Below are positions 35,139-48,176 of a stretch of DNA of 64,000 nucleotides, piece by piece. The stretch spans positions 141,063 through 205,062 of the forward strand of contig JAPEVF010000013.1 in the NCBI GenBank assembly GCA_029747585.1. The letters are read 5' to 3'. The notes under the pieces were generated by a model. The model was not told the DNA's origin, made no database searches, and was given only the letters and a program-made list of their open reading frames with translations. The stretch's first letter is position 1, and each line of letters opens with the position of its first letter. Source of the DNA: Pleurotus djamor. Taxonomy: Eukaryota; Basidiomycota; Agaricomycetes; Agaricales; Pleurotaceae. A program made the translations under genes and the position numbers.

Positions 35139-35411
35139 TGTCGGATGTTGGGGCCATCCTTGAACTCCGTCGCTAACCTCAAACTTCAACCAAAACCTGA
35201 CTCACCTTGCCTCCAGTGCCGCACTGTGGCTTCTATGTGCTTGTGGCATTCTAATTCTGTCATAATTCTGTCAATGCCTCGCGAGTTGGTGGCCTTAAGC
35301 TTTGGACATTCTTGTAAAATTGTGGCGCTTTCCCTAGAACCCCACCTTTTTTAGGGTTGAACAGCTTTCTGCCTGTTTCTACCTCCTGGATCTCAGTGCC
35401 TTCATCATCTG
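35139..35411. other. Spacer between kinases H and I
   Basis: Holds the decayed C-terminal sequence of H and a short direct repeat of ATTCTGTCA near 35260. The I promoter must lie here. Confidence 0.4.
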
Positions 35412-37749
35412 ATGGACGATATAATCGAGGTATGTTCAAGTCGGTGCTCCAACACGAACATGGTTGATCCCATCTCTCCTCACAAGCCTGGAAGTGGTTT
35501 TACCTCTTTCGCGTACATCCCCATCAACTCAGAGGGCGTCCGCAGCGCCCTCAAAGCTGAGCTGTCTGGTAGAATTGTGGTATACTCTGAGCAGGTCATG
35601 CGTCGTCTCCGCATCGCCGATGTTTCAGACGCCTTTGTTGCCAACTTCCTCAAGAATTTTGAGCAGCGCCAGAGCAATGCCATATCGTCTCTACGAGCTC
35701 TCGTCGCAGACTCTGAGGGCTTACATAGGTCGCGCTCGAAGAAGTCTGAGGTGAAAGCGATGTGCCCATATCTAGTGAGTTTATTCATTCAATTAGTTAT
35801 CATTTCCTTATCATTTGCTGAATTCGATACAGCAAATGATCTTGGACGATATCACCGAGTTTGAATCTGGGTCCGCCCAACGCTACTTCAATAATACCCA
35901 CAATGTGAAACTCAAAGGTGAGGCATACCTCAGCGGTTTCCCAGCCGTTAGTCCATACTTTCGGTGCGGACAGCGTGTTACGCATGGAGACCCATACACA
36001 TGGCGCGGGATGGACAGCTTTCTCGAAGTCAAGCCCACGTCGGCACAGGGCCTTGTACCCAAAAGTGCCGACCCTAAGGAAGTTGCTCAAACCCTTGCCC
36101 AAAGTCAAACTGCTGATTATGCTCGTCTCCACCTTTCCTCTCGACCATTCCAACTCTTCTCGATCGCGGTAGTGGTCTCTGGCTCGAAGTTTGTTGTGGC
36201 CATCTTTGATCGGGATGGGGTAACCGTGTCCAGTGACTTCGACATGTGGCAAGACATCGAAGTTTTTGTTCGCGTCATCCGCCAGATCACTCACGGCTTA
36301 TCCCCCATCGAACTTGGCCAGGACCCCTCCGTACAGGAGCTGCCTTCCGAAAGCCCTCTATTTCATAAGGTCCGCACGAAACAAGTAGAATTGGGTGTTC
36401 CACCCGCAACACTTTCATTCCCATCGTATCTACTTACCTGTCCTCGCCAACTGAGGCCTCGCCCCGCGACCCCGTTCGATCCTACGGCGAAATCCTGGAC
36501 CTCCGATCTATGGGTCACTATCGGACCGCCCATTTGGACTAGCCTGTCTCTGTGCGGCCGCTCAACATCTATTTGGCGAGCGACCCGCGTAGAGGATGGC
36601 AATACCGTCAATATCAACAAAATCCACATCCTCAAGAATTCCTGGAGACATAGCAACCGAGACTCCGAGTCCGATATCTATCAGGGCGTCGAAACCCATC
36701 CATCTGGCATAGCCAAATTCCTTCAAGGCGGGGACGTTATGGTCCCTGGTACCACCGATGTCATTCGCATTGATCACCTACGCAATCCCAACCAGACGCC
36801 TGGGTCCTACGCACAAGTCACTTCAATCCTTCATCGGTTGATCCTCAACACCACGGGTCGTGCGCTTTGGGAGGGTGACAGCTACTTGGATATTGTCAAA
36901 GGGGTACGTGCAGGACTGAAGGGTACGTGTGGTCCTGGTCGATTAGTCTCTGACTTTCATGTTTTATCCGTCAGGCCATCAGGTTCTATTCACGCAGAAT
37001 ATCCTACATCGTGACGTTAGCCCCGGGAACGTACTCTTGTCCGAGCGGCCAACCATCAAACCCGGAGAGGAAGGGTTTTTGACTGACCTGGACTTCGCCC
37101 GCATCCAGACTATAGTGAGCCAAGACGTTCAGGACCATCGAATCACGGACGGGAGCGTGGCTCCGTCTCAACATACACCCTGGGAGGATGCCAAGCATGG
37201 CGCTCAAATGACTGTAAGCCTCAATGTCCTCATTGCACACACACTCTCTGGTTCAAGTTTCACGATCTTGGCCACAAGGGAACCCTTCAGTTCATGGCAA
37301 TGACCCTTGTTCGTGGCTTACAAACACATACACAAGTTGAACACCTTGTTCAGCATGTCGTTGATTCCTTCATCTGGGTCCTTGCGTACGCTGTGGCACG
37401 TCGCGCGATCCTCGAAACCAACGCCGATTCTGATATGAGGAAGAAGGTTTCCACGTTTTTTGCCGACGCATGGGGTAGTACCTCAAACACGGCTAGCGTT
37501 GTCAAAACGAAACGTGCATTAACTCCTTTGTACCCGCCGCCGGAAATTTCCTCTGTTTTCCCCAAGCCAATTCTCTCGCTGTTCTTGGGCCTCCGCAATT
37601 TGATTGTTGTGACACAATTGCTTGATCCTGACCCCGAAGACCCATCTCAACTCATCGTACCGTTCAAGTTGACTTACGAAGACGTTTTCTCCAGGCTCGA
37701 TAGATGTATACTTGCTCTAGAATCCCCTTCTTATAACGGTCTGAAGTAG
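35412..37749 (+). CDS. FunK1-type protein kinase I, 701 aa
   Basis: Intact fungal-specific kinase and close inverted copy of F. Exons 35412-35429, 35487-35774, 35833-36922, 36975-37213 and 37279-37749. The first intron is also free of stops, but its length differs from that of F by two bases, which supports splicing. Motifs: HILKNSWRHSN (ATP-binding Lys), ILHRDVSPGNVLLS, LTDLDFAR, then GTLQFMAMTLVRG. A six-base insertion gives TLAQSQTADYARLH where F and H have TLAQTADYARLH. All catalytic residues are kept, so activity is likely. Its 3' end converges on the monooxygenase gene. Confidence 0.85.
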
Positions 37750-37856
37750 TCCATGTAATTCGCCACTTCATACTGCAAGAATTGACCTTCACATTGCCTT
37801 CACATGACAATCCGTTCGCCTCCATCACTCGGCGACAGATGTGTACTACATAAGTC

Positions 37857-39642
37857 TCATAGTTTCGCAATATTGGCTCCATGCGTGTCGTCAGCGTACT
37901 GAAGCATCCTTTCAAGCACGCCCACCCACTGCTTTGCCGCCTCCTCTTTCGAAGCCCCTTCGCCAACGCCCTTCACCCAATCACCTGCGTCGCCCTTATT
38001 CTCCAATTCGACCCAAACTCTCCTCAGCACGTCTTTCTTCATGTACATTCGCTTCACCCATTCAGGGACAACCACAACGCTCTTACTACCCTCTTCACTT
38101 GGTTCGGTGGAATTACCGGAAGCAAATCGATGGAGTTCATCTCGATAATCGAACTGCACCAAATCCGCCAGGACATGCCAATTCTTCGCAATGTACCGTT
38201 GGAGTTCGGAATCGCTGCTTGCGTTTCCGCTCTTTTGAAACGCAGCCAGAAGGTCTTCGTACCGCGCAACGATATCTACAGCTTCCATTGGCTGATTTAA
38301 TGACTCTGGGTTGGAAAAGACGTGTACAATGGCTTTAGCCTGAGCTTCCATGAGCGGGAATGGTATGACACGCATAAGGAGGCAGATGAAGGAGAGCGAT
38401 TCAGGTGGATAGGTTGGTGACGTAGATGTAGGGGAGGTGAGTGGAAAAAGATGCTTGGCCAATGGAAACACATGAGAGGTAGAGTTGTACAAGCCTTGGG
38501 GGATCGGCGGGATCGGCGGTGGGTACATCTGCTGAAGGACATCCTCGGAGAAGAAAGGAAAATCAAGCTCGTAGCCGGTGGCAAGTATCACGAAGTCGAC
38601 GTCTTCCTCGACCGAACCATCTTGAAATACAACTTTTCCGCCGGATTCATAGGATGCTACTCGACCCCTCTGCTTCTGATTGACCAAAGCTCCGGTCGGC
38701 TTTCCATCGTGGACTGAAGGAGGTAAATCCTCATTCGGGGCACCACTGATAGATCGGATGAGTGTCTTCGTTGACGGTATCGAGGCCATTTCCGTGGAGA
38801 TATCCCTTCCACTGGGTCCGTTCCCAACAACAAGGATTTTGGANGCCTTTATCAAGAGGTTTTCGATACCAAACAGAGTGCATCGCTCGCCCGTCCTTCA
38901 GCCAAAGCTCTACACCTGGGGTATTCGGGTACCTTGGGACGCGGTAATGCCCGTTGGCCACCACGACATTGTCATACGGTCGCTCTTCATTACTTGAGAG
39001 CTTCACGCTCCAATGTGAGTTGGTAGGATCGCGTGACACGTTCTCCACGGAAGTATTGAGACAGATGTACGGCAGCAGATTGAAGTTTGATGCGTAGTCT
39101 TTCAAGTATGTTTGTACGACACGGGCTTCGGGGAAGATCGGAGTTGATGGGGGGAACAAGAGCGAATTAAATGACATGACTGAAAGCATCCACCTTATTG
39201 TCAGTACGAAAGGGCAAATTAAACTCAACCACTGACTTGGATGAGGTAGATTTGTCGTCAGAGAATCATATAAAGGCGTCAGAGGGAGCTTTGCATCTTT
39301 ATGCTTAATATCCTGCAATAGCGTATGCGACACAGTTGGCGAAGGGAGCCTGTTAAGATACAGTGAGAAACCGTCTAACCTGACATCCACTCACTCAGGC
39401 AAAAGACATTAAACACACCATATTCCACCAATATCGTCACGAGCTTCATACACAGTTACATCCCAAGAACCGGATTTATGCTGCGGCGTGTCCAGGATAG
39501 CTTTGAGGACAGCGAGCCCACCCGCGCCAGCACCGATAATGCATATCCTTTTGCAACTCAAATGTGGCGTTGCAATATCTAGGTAGCGAGTAAGTTGTGG
39601 TTCATACACTTCGGAGTAGTAAGAGCATACCGAGAAGATCCA
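37857..39642 (-). CDS. Flavin-containing monooxygenase M, 535 aa
   Basis: FAD/NADPH-dependent oxygenase of the fungal FMO family, probably acting on a small nucleophilic metabolite. Exons 39642-39630 (13 bases, MDLL), 39578-39419, 39349-39237 and 39179-37857. FAD-binding GxGxxG: ICIIGAGAGGLAVLKAIL. FMO signature area: GRAMHSVWY. NADPH-binding: ILVVGNGPSGRDIS. Late ATG motif: FVILATGYELDFPFF. An N at 38844 splits the frame between LDKG and SKILVVG; leaving it out restores the NADPH motif. The length is usual for the family. The short first exon was chosen because the next frame lacks an ATG and a good acceptor precedes it. Confidence 0.85.
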
Positions 39643-39890
39643 TCAGAGGGGCGAAGAAGTGATAAGGTTGGTGCACTATTGGGAGGGTATCAGATAAGAT
39701 GGAGCAACAGGGATTCCCTGAGCATGCTCAGGGCAAGTCGGCCAACTACCTATCCTCCTTCGCGAAGAATAGACATACTTTGTAAGGCAAAGTTGAGAGT
39801 AGAGATAGGAAGAATATCATATCAAGTCGAAAGCAAGTACTGATACACACAGAGTACGTCTAGAATAAGTATATATGGGTTCAGTATGGG

Positions 39891-41312
39891 TTATATCGCG
39901 ACAGCAGAGGCTATAGGGGTTAAATGTGATGGAGTTTTATTCTCTTCGTGATCTCCTTCCTTCTTGCTACCCATTTCCAAATCCACCAATTGGTGCACAT
40001 CTATATCTACAGCACCCTTACTGCGACTCGTGCCTGTACTACCGGTGTTGGTGGAAACGTCTGTAGATGTAGTGTTGTGACCCGCCCATGCGAGCGTTGA
40101 ATTCGGTGCTGTCGAGGTTTTCAGAGCTCTCGAGGAATGCATAGCCAGTCGGACGGATATCAGCGTGAACACGATACCTGGGTATCGGGGCTCAGATGGG
40201 GCTCAATCACGACGTGGAAGTTACTTACCAACGGCGGGAACACTGCACTCCTGCATGATGTACTGTCCATTGTTATCAAGGGCATAGAGGACGATGAGGA
40301 CGATGAGAATCGCGGTCTGTTAGCGATTGGAATCAGTCAGTTCGTAGGCGTACCAGGAAAAGGGTAAGCAAACGTACATAGCCCATGGCACTCTCCACAA
40401 TGATACGAACCAATGGGATCAAGCCGGCCGACGGTGTCAACGACCAGCTAACGACGCCGTGCTGTCGGTTTCTGCGTTCATGTCCGTAGATATGGTACGC
40501 AATCAGACCCGTCGTAATGACATTCTGGACCAGCGCAACGGAGTATAGTGTGTTCATCCAGTGCACGAGCGTTGGGGAGAAGATGCTGCCAAGAGAAACC
40601 TCAGTGAAGAGGTGCAGCGCGACGGAGTTGGAGACTTCCAAATACAATTAGAGAAGAACCTTCGGGGAGGTGATGTGGATGGCATACCAATGCTGACAGC
40701 CATCAGGCAAATGGGTAAAATCACGACATAAATGGTATCCCAGATAAGATAGCATCGGTAAATCTGTTTTTCGCGGATCAGCAAGGTGGTCTGGACTGCT
40801 TTTGCTTGTGGTACTAGCAAGCACGGATATCAAAGGGAGGGAGACTCACAGCCAGACCATCGCCCAGCCAAGTCATAATGGCGTTTGTAGCATCGTGGGC
40901 GATGTTATCCCACCGACCCAGATCGGCGAAATAGCTGTCAGGACCGACGGTGTTGCGAAGGAAAACATATCCGCGGAGAAGGCGGTACACATTCAGAGCT
41001 AGACGGCGCGTATGTGAGCCATGAGGTTCAGCGTACTAGCGAATGCCGTCGTTACTTACTGATGTGGGTCGTTGCAACGATGAACATGACCCAAGAACCA
41101 AAGAAAAATATCTATGAGGAGGTGCGTCAGGCTACTGGCCTCATTGGGTGCCAAGAAGTGAATTACGTTACCTGAGAAGGGCGGGTCTGAGATCGACGTT
41201 TCTTGATGCTAATGTAAACCGTCTCAATGAAGAGACAAGTGAACACGCCATAGAGAAACAGTTCTGCGCACACAGACGCAGCACCAGCAACCTCGATAGG
41301 TAGTTGTCCCAT
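39891..41312 (-). CDS. Multi-spanning membrane protein L
   Basis: Uncharacterised membrane protein of the same general kind as J and K but divergent. Starts MGQLPIEVAGAASVCAEL at 41312. Hydrophobic segments include ELFLYGVFTCLFIETVYI, IFFFGSWVMFIVATTH, YRCYLIWDTIYVVILPICLM, VALVQNVITTGLIAYHIYG and TAILIVLIVLYALD. The conserved ATNAIMTWLGDGLA stretch replaces ANWLSEGL of K. At least seven exons follow canonical splice sites. The C-terminal tail is polar, rich in Thr, Ser and acidic residues, and probably cytosolic. It lies between two monooxygenase genes, which does not by itself link them. Confidence 0.65.
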
Positions 41313-41919
41313 GTCAATTCGGCCCTTGGGGGAGAGGTTGGGGTGTCAGTGCACAAGGTCCCAAGGGAGATAAGCGAACGCACATACTCCTTGATGCTAT
41401 ATATACATGAACACGCTTGTGGGAGAGTTGGGGTACGAATACCGCCGCGGAAATATTCCCCTGACTTATCATTATCTCTGCTTTGGAGCCTGTGAGACGA
41501 AGATGAATGATGGGGTCCCCTTATATAGTCCACGTCTTTTGTGGACCTTCTATGGTCTGGTGTGAAATAGCTCCGAATAACCTTTTCAGGCTTGTAGACA
41601 CTCACCAGAAGTGGTCACGGATCGCTAGGATGAGTTTGGGCCTCAGTTCGACGGGAAGTTTTGATTGAAGAAGTAAACGAATCAGGAAGCACCATCATTC
41701 GAGTTGGCTTCTTATTGGTTCTTCGATGGCGTCATGGAAACTTCCTACCAGAAATTGGCTGAGTTTCTAGTGGATGGGCTAACGCAACCGAGTGCTTCCT
41801 TGATGCTTGATACAAGCCTTGCGAAAATCAGTTTTCACGGGATATGAGCACGACTCGGGTATAAATTTCACTGGGTCAGCCTCACCTCGTGAGTCGTGTG
41901 CCAATTCTGTACCACACGT
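41313..41919. other. Divergent promoter region of L and monooxygenase N
   Basis: On the minus strand TATATAAGG occurs near 41525 and may serve L. No other gene is seen. Confidence 0.4.
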
Positions 41920-43436
41920 ATGGATCGTCCTCGTCCAAAGCGGGTCCTTATCATTGGTGGTGGGGTATCTGGTATCATCACTTTGCGAAACTTGGCCCTG
42001 TACGCGGAGTTGGATGAAGTAAAGTTGGTTGAAAGACGAAGCGACATCGGCGGTGTATGGTAAGACCATCCCTGAGAGAGCCGACGCCAGGTTCATCGAG
42101 GGACTGACGCAACTTTGTTTAGGTTCCTTGAACTTCAATCACCTGGACAGCCTTTGCCACATTGGCAGTCTCCGGCGTACCCAGAGTTGATTGGAAACGT
42201 CCTACCCGAATTCCTATCTTTTTCCTCTCACCCTCCATTTCCCAACACATCGTCGCCTGAACAGCCATTTCCTTCCCTTCAGGAAACGTATAGTTACCTG
42301 AAAGAATTCGCCGCGCCGTATGTAGCGGATGGGCGTATACAATGCAACGAAGAGGTGGAGAGAGTTGAGGAAAAGCTGGACGGTCGTTGGCAGGTTACTC
42401 TTCGAGACGTGACTTCGGAACATCAAAAGACGGAAAATTGGGACGCGGTGGTCATTGCTACCGGTTGGCATTCTAACCCTTGGTGGCCATCGACGGAGGG
42501 GTTAGACAAGTTGCGTGAGAGGGGTCTCGCGATCCACGCTAAAGATTGGATGGGTGTTGAATCCAAACATAAAGGGAAGGTGAGTTTGTTCTCTTTCCCC
42601 GACAGTACGGTGATCTGATATGACAGCAGCGTGTTCTTGTTCTAGGAAACGCTGCCTCTGGAAATGATATCGCAGCCCAGCTCGCAGATGTAGCCCCTTC
42701 GCCAGGGTACGTTTATCGAAGTATCCGTCGACCAGCCTTCCCTGGCTTCCCTTCGCTCCCTGACAACAAGATCCATGACGTGAAAGCCGTGCAGAAGTAC
42801 ACCATGGAGGATGGTAAAATTACTGCGTTCCTCGTCGACGGTTCCTCCATCACAGACATTGATTTGGTCGTCGCTGGCACGGGATACCGAGCCAACCCCG
42901 ACTTTGTCTACGTTCGGTCAACGCCCAACTCGAAATCATCCGACGAACTACGTTGTCTGATGACGGATCCTCCGCCTTCACCATACCGCATCCCTTCTCT
43001 TCACGAGCACATTATCTACGCGCCCAATCCCTCTCTGGCCTTCATCGGATGCATCATGGCATTTACGCCTTTTACCATCGCCGACCTTGCGAGTTCTTGG
43101 CTTGCACTGGCTTGGGCTCAGCACCTCAAGTACCCAGAAACGCTGGAAGCAAGGCTACAATGGGAAAAAGACCGAATCGAAACCACGAAGAACGTCCTGC
43201 AGCAGTTTAGCACGGGGGATTCCGAACCGACCAACTATATATCATACAACGTTCTGGGGTTCGGAGAACAGAGCTACGCAGAGAGGTTGAAGCAGGAGAT
43301 TGAAGGTGCTGGCGAGAAGGGGAAGAAAATCGCCGAGACTTTGCCTGATTGGAACGATGAGAGAACCAAGGAAAGGGAGGGGATGTATGGTATCAAGTTG
43401 GCGGCATTGAAATGGGAAAAGGAGCAAAGAAAGTAA
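41920..43436 (+). CDS. Flavin-containing monooxygenase N, about 468 aa
   Basis: Second FMO-type oxygenase, not a recent copy of M. Exons 41920-42059, 42123-42579 and 42627-43436 (acceptor at 42626 or 42629 differs by one Gln). FAD motif: RVLIIGGGVSGIITLRNLA. ERRSDIGGVWFLE follows. First ATG motif: DAVVIATGWHSNPWW. NADPH motif: RVLVLGNAASGNDIAAQL. Second: LVVAGTGYRANPDF. The C-terminal third is helical. The frame is open throughout. The substrate cannot be told from sequence. Confidence 0.83.
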
Positions 43437-43614
43437 TGTGTATGTGAGTACGAAAACAGAGGAATACATTGTAAATCCAGTTCCAGGTATGTTATACAAA
43501 GGAAAACAGAAACACAGCCCATAAATATGCATGCAAACAGATATCGTGAACGTAAATCATGAAGGAGCAGAGTCCACATTGAGGATAACAAATTTAAACC
43601 TCCTAGTTGATATA

Positions 43615-46600
43615 TCAGAACCAAGGGGGACTGCGCGAGCCCCCATTGCCGTTTTGATCAAANGGGGGGAGGATTCTGAGTGTCGGTTGATGAATTATTG
43701 GTATCACTTGCTTGTCGAGACCTCGGTCCACGAGGATGGGCAAGCGTGCGAGCGCGAATCGTACTGAAATAAGTTTCAAACACATCCTCCGTGTCAACAT
43801 TTATGAAAGGCCTTCTGTTACTCGTGGTCTCTGAGTGAGTAGCGGGAGCAGCTATAGGCGGTTCATGTCCACCCATAAATTGGGAGTATGGCCTAGGAGG
43901 AGGAACCGCGTGATCGGTATCATCATCTCCTCTTCCCCCAAAGGAACTGTCCAAAACATCCATTGGATAGTCCTCGTCATCGACTATGCCCACACCGCCA
44001 TGCACGCCGCTTTGAATCTGGTGATCGCTCGAATTCGGCGGGGCAGCGGTCGACATGGGGTAGGGTGGTCCAAAAGGACTTAAGAAAGGACGACGCTGGG
44101 CGTTCCAGAGAGGTTCCCTCGGTCCAGAAACACTATGCGCTTGACTACTGTTGACGGAGTGGATATGAGTAGGCGCGTGGAGGTGAGAAGTCGCGTAAAA
44201 GTGAGGAGGCACGCGTGTGTGGGTGTGAGTATGGGTATGGGTATGAGTCGTATGAGGATTTGAGGTGGAACGGGTGTGAGTGAATCGGGAGGTTGAATGT
44301 GTATGTGTATGAATTTGAAATGTCGGTCGGGTTGAAGGAGGGTCAGGACGGGTATGCATCGAACGCTGAGTTTCAGAAAAAGATGGAGGAGGTATTGCCG
44401 ACCACGAGCTGCGGAATGGTGAGCTTCGGCTGGAAAATGTAGACCCTGATCCGCCTTGCTGGTTGCTGCTGCTGCTCACGTCACTACCAGCAGCGCGAGG
44501 CGCATGGCGGGCATCCGAGCTAGAGCTCGAATCTCCTCGTCGAGATCGAGGTGCAGAGCTCTTGACAGGGTTTCGGCAAACTGGACATGTGTTCGCGCCG
44601 CGTAGCCATTGCTGTGGAACACTCATGAGTAAGAACAAAAGACCTTCGATAGCATACCAGAGAGCGCGTACCTCAAGACATTCTTTATGGAGCCAGTGGC
44701 TACATTCAGGCAGCTTCAAAACGGGATCCAAGGATTGGTACTGTGGCAATAAGAGCATGGGTCAGTGGGATGTATCAGGTCTCACATCCTTGGGGAACTC
44801 ACGTCATCTAAGCATATTGGGCACCGTTGGTCGCTGTCCGCAGTCGCCCAATCCCTATAGATACCAGTAGGCAATGAGGCAAGAACATGGTCTGGGGTAC
44901 TTTTCGGCTTTGCATCACCAAGAGATTCACCAAGTTGTAGCAGGAATTCGTATGATGGGCTGAAGTCGTCGTCCCTCTATAACAGCATTCAGTAATCGAA
45001 AAGCGCGGGAAAAGGAGCTCATGAGCCGAGAAACTAACCATATAATCACCCATCGGCCGTCTGGTCCGGGAACGATCAGCGTAGTTAGTGGGATTAAACA
45101 TTGAACCCATAGAGCTAGGTAATAGTCTCGCGCGGATATTTCTCAAGCGAAGGTGCGCTGGCGAGGTCGGATCTGCATGAGTATTAGTTAGAATTAGAGG
45201 TAATATTTAGATAAGGTATACTTACCTCTGCTGGGAGGTACGCGAGGGTTTGAAGATGAACTGCTTGGTGTCTCGCTAGGAGACGAATCAGCATCTATCG
45301 TTGCGAAGAACTCGCGGCGAGGGTATCCACGATTTCGTCGTCCAAAAGAGCTACCGGGGAGGTTCCGGGCTTCAGAGGCTCGACGCGCTGCATCGTGTGC
45401 GGTACTAGTGCTGGATGACATGGTTCCATCCATGTTGTAGCGCCTTTCTCTGTCCTGAAATTGATCCATGATCTGCTGAGACCGAGTGGAAGAGAGACCA
45501 TCCCGGCGTAATATGCTCAGAGCCACAGAAAGTCCTTCCTCTTCTCCGGGTGTACGGGTGGATTGAGAGGACGGGTGTTCGGGCATGACGAGTCGAGAAC
45601 CCTCGATTCGTGGTCGGTTTGAGAGGAATTCGTGGACATCGCTACTTGATCGGCTATGATGTGTGGGCCTGGTTGTTGATGACGGTGAGGGCTCGGTGTG
45701 AGTGGAAAGTTCGGGAGGAAATGTAGGTATTGGCTGTGGATGGCGATGTCCTAGGAACGGCTGCCATGTAGGTACACCAGAGTTTTGTCCTCTATCTGGA
45801 TTTAAGCCCGGAAAACGCCAGCCGTACGAATCATCCCGTTCTGGTCGTGGGTGAGGTTGCGGCCTCTGCTCTCTCAAGCCTGTGTGATCATAGTTCTAAG
45901 AGTGACTCAGAGGTCGGTCATGATTATGGAAATGGAAACAGAACTTACGGTACTTTGGGCGCCGGAAGGACGGGCTTGCTCGGGCTCCCATGCTCTCTCA
46001 AACCCCAAAGGAGGCAAAGAGGGCGGCGGGGCATTCCTGGCCTGCTCCATCTGTGCAAGTTGCTGAATGGTACTCCTGAAACGACCTGGTCGATAGTCAT
46101 TAGGATTAATATCACTGAATGTTGTTGCCTGTCGTGGAGTAGGATGTGTCGTTGATTGAGCATCGTGAGCACGCGTTTCATGACGAATTGTGGGCTGGCT
46201 AGGTCCTGGATGACGTGCTGCTGAAGGCAAGCTTGAGGTGAAGGGTACACTATATCCACTGGCAGCATGGGAACGAGGCTCTAACGATGAAGCTCGTCTG
46301 ATATCAAATACAGGAGGGTCGTCCACATCGATGGGCGTCAGGACAGGTCCAAGATCCGGCGAAGGGAGTGACGGTGGAGCCCGCGAGGATTCATCGGGAA
46401 GGGCTTCGAAATCCAATGAATCCATTGGCTCCGGGGAGGATGTATGAAGGTCTCGGCGTTCCTCTGCCTCCATTGTGAGCTCTATTGTCAAGAAGTATGA
46501 TGGACGACTCACCCGTCGTCTCTAAAGAATGGAAGACCAAGGAATTCTGGCTCGGACGAGAACGAATAGGGTAATCCCCATCGGAATGAGAAGAGCCAGG

Positions 46601-48176
46601 AACGGGGGTGTCTCTAGAGAAGTCAAGGCTAGGCAAGATAGACATAAATTCACGGTGGCCAGAAGACCGAGACATGGAGTTTGATGAGGATGAGTCAAGT
46701 GAGCGCAAGGAACGGTGAGAGGGCCTCCTTACGGGCCGACTCTCAAATGGTAGTAAAGAAAATGAGAGGTCATTGTCATTGTCATTATCATTGTCCGGTT
46801 CAGATGGGTTCATATTGAGAGCTTGGAGCATTTCAGCGCGAGCGATGTCTCTACGCATGGCAGCTGCATTCTCTGAAACGAGGGAGGTAGAGCTTGAGGG
46901 CGGGGGGTGTCGATGATAAGAGAAGCGAGAAAGAGGCATTGGCAGAGGACGATGACCTCGAGGAGGCATCGATGGCTCAAGAGAGAGGTCTACTCAAGCA
47001 TGAATCACCGATCTTAAGATTTGAAAGAAACATACCAGGAATTTCAGAATGGGCGCTGAACGTTGCTAAGAGAATACAGACTATCAACACAGCGCTACCT
47101 ACGTAAAGGCCGGCGAACTGACCGGAAGGTGCTCTAGAGCCTCTGGAGCTTCTATGTTGCAATGAATGTTCGTCCTCGTCGAATTCGAAACGAAACGGGG
47201 ACAGCTGGTCCACCGAAGTTGAGATTCGTGGGGGTCTCTCAGGACCACCGCGTCTCTCCGAGCCAAGTCTTGACCGGCGTGGTTCATCGTCAGCAAGGCT
47301 CGAAGTCGATTCTCCAGCAAAAACATGGGTTCCCGATGTCGATCTCCGCGTTCGCCATACATCATCATCAGAGAATCGACGCTGTGTCAAGGATTCGGTT
47401 GACCTCCGAATGTCCTCCCTTATTCGCAGGTAAGCATCGAGGTCCAAAGGAGGCGCCGATCGCAAAGCATCCAAGGCTTGATCTAACCGCTGTTGAAACG
47501 TGTGTGGCTCAGGAACTCGGTCAGTCGGGTCAAGCGGTCGCCAGGACACAGGCGGGGTCATGGGTGACTCAAAATCCACTCCGGGAGGAGCTGGCCGGGC
47601 TAGAGGAAGTTCTAGCGGAGGTAGCGTAGGTGGTGGAGATGGTGAACGAGGAGATGATGTATCAGTTGGAATGCCAACTCTGAGAACATTGATATTGCTA
47701 TCAAAGGCATTGAAGCGCTCCAAAATTGCTCTGTAATTTTCGCTTGGGGGGAGTGATTGCGGTGGTCGAGAGATTGGGTCCGGTATCGGGGCATAATAAG
47801 GCATTTCGACGTCCTCGAGTTCGGGGGTAGGGAGTCGTGGGGGTTGGGCAGGGATCAAGGGCGCTTCATCGCCGTCACTCTCAGAGCTCAACGTCCCTTC
47901 CGTCGATCCCTCTGTGTCCGACGTGTGCGAGCCACTGGAGGAGGCCTCGCCCCTCTCCGACGATCCAGAATCGCTTCGAGCACGCTTGTTGCGCTCGTTG
48001 TTGCTTTCCGAGGTCAAGGTGCCACTGCTGCTACTGCTTCCAGGTTCAGCAGCGTTCACAGGACTGTCGACGTCGAATCCAAGCTCTGCAAATGTCCTTT
48101 TAAAGGACGTCGTGTTCGAAGGTAGCGCAAGTTGAAGCTGCGGTGGCCTGTTGGAGGACGAGGACGAGGACGACAT
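43615..48176 (-). CDS. RING-H2 finger protein with one membrane segment, 1398 aa
   Basis: Probable E3 ubiquitin ligase. Eight exons: 48176-47036, 46992-46513, 46481-45949, 45895-45226, 45172-45039, 44976-44803, 44740-44672 and 44611-43615. The first 350 residues are acidic, Ser/Pro-rich and disordered. GLYVGSAVLIVCILLATFS (about residues 360-380) is a single predicted membrane helix. A long disordered middle follows. The RING-H2 starts near residue 1010: RCPICLDD, LPECSHWLHKECLE, ANTCPVCR, split over three exons, with the C3H2C3 ligand order. The tail contains a THTHTHTHTHT run. An N at 43663 breaks the frame near the end; removing it gives NPPPFDQNG and a stop at 43615. Confidence 0.75.
44180..44300. 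repeat. GT-rich microsatellite coding a Thr-His run
   Basis: Imperfect GTGTGG, GTATGG and GTGAGT units on the plus strand translate, in the RING gene frame, into alternating Thr and His. It lies C-terminal to the RING finger. Confidence 0.65.

Noticed and set aside
43242..43624. Minus-strand hydrophobic frames at the end of monooxygenase N
   Set aside because: They are antisense to a well-supported C-terminal exon and lack start context and family similarity.
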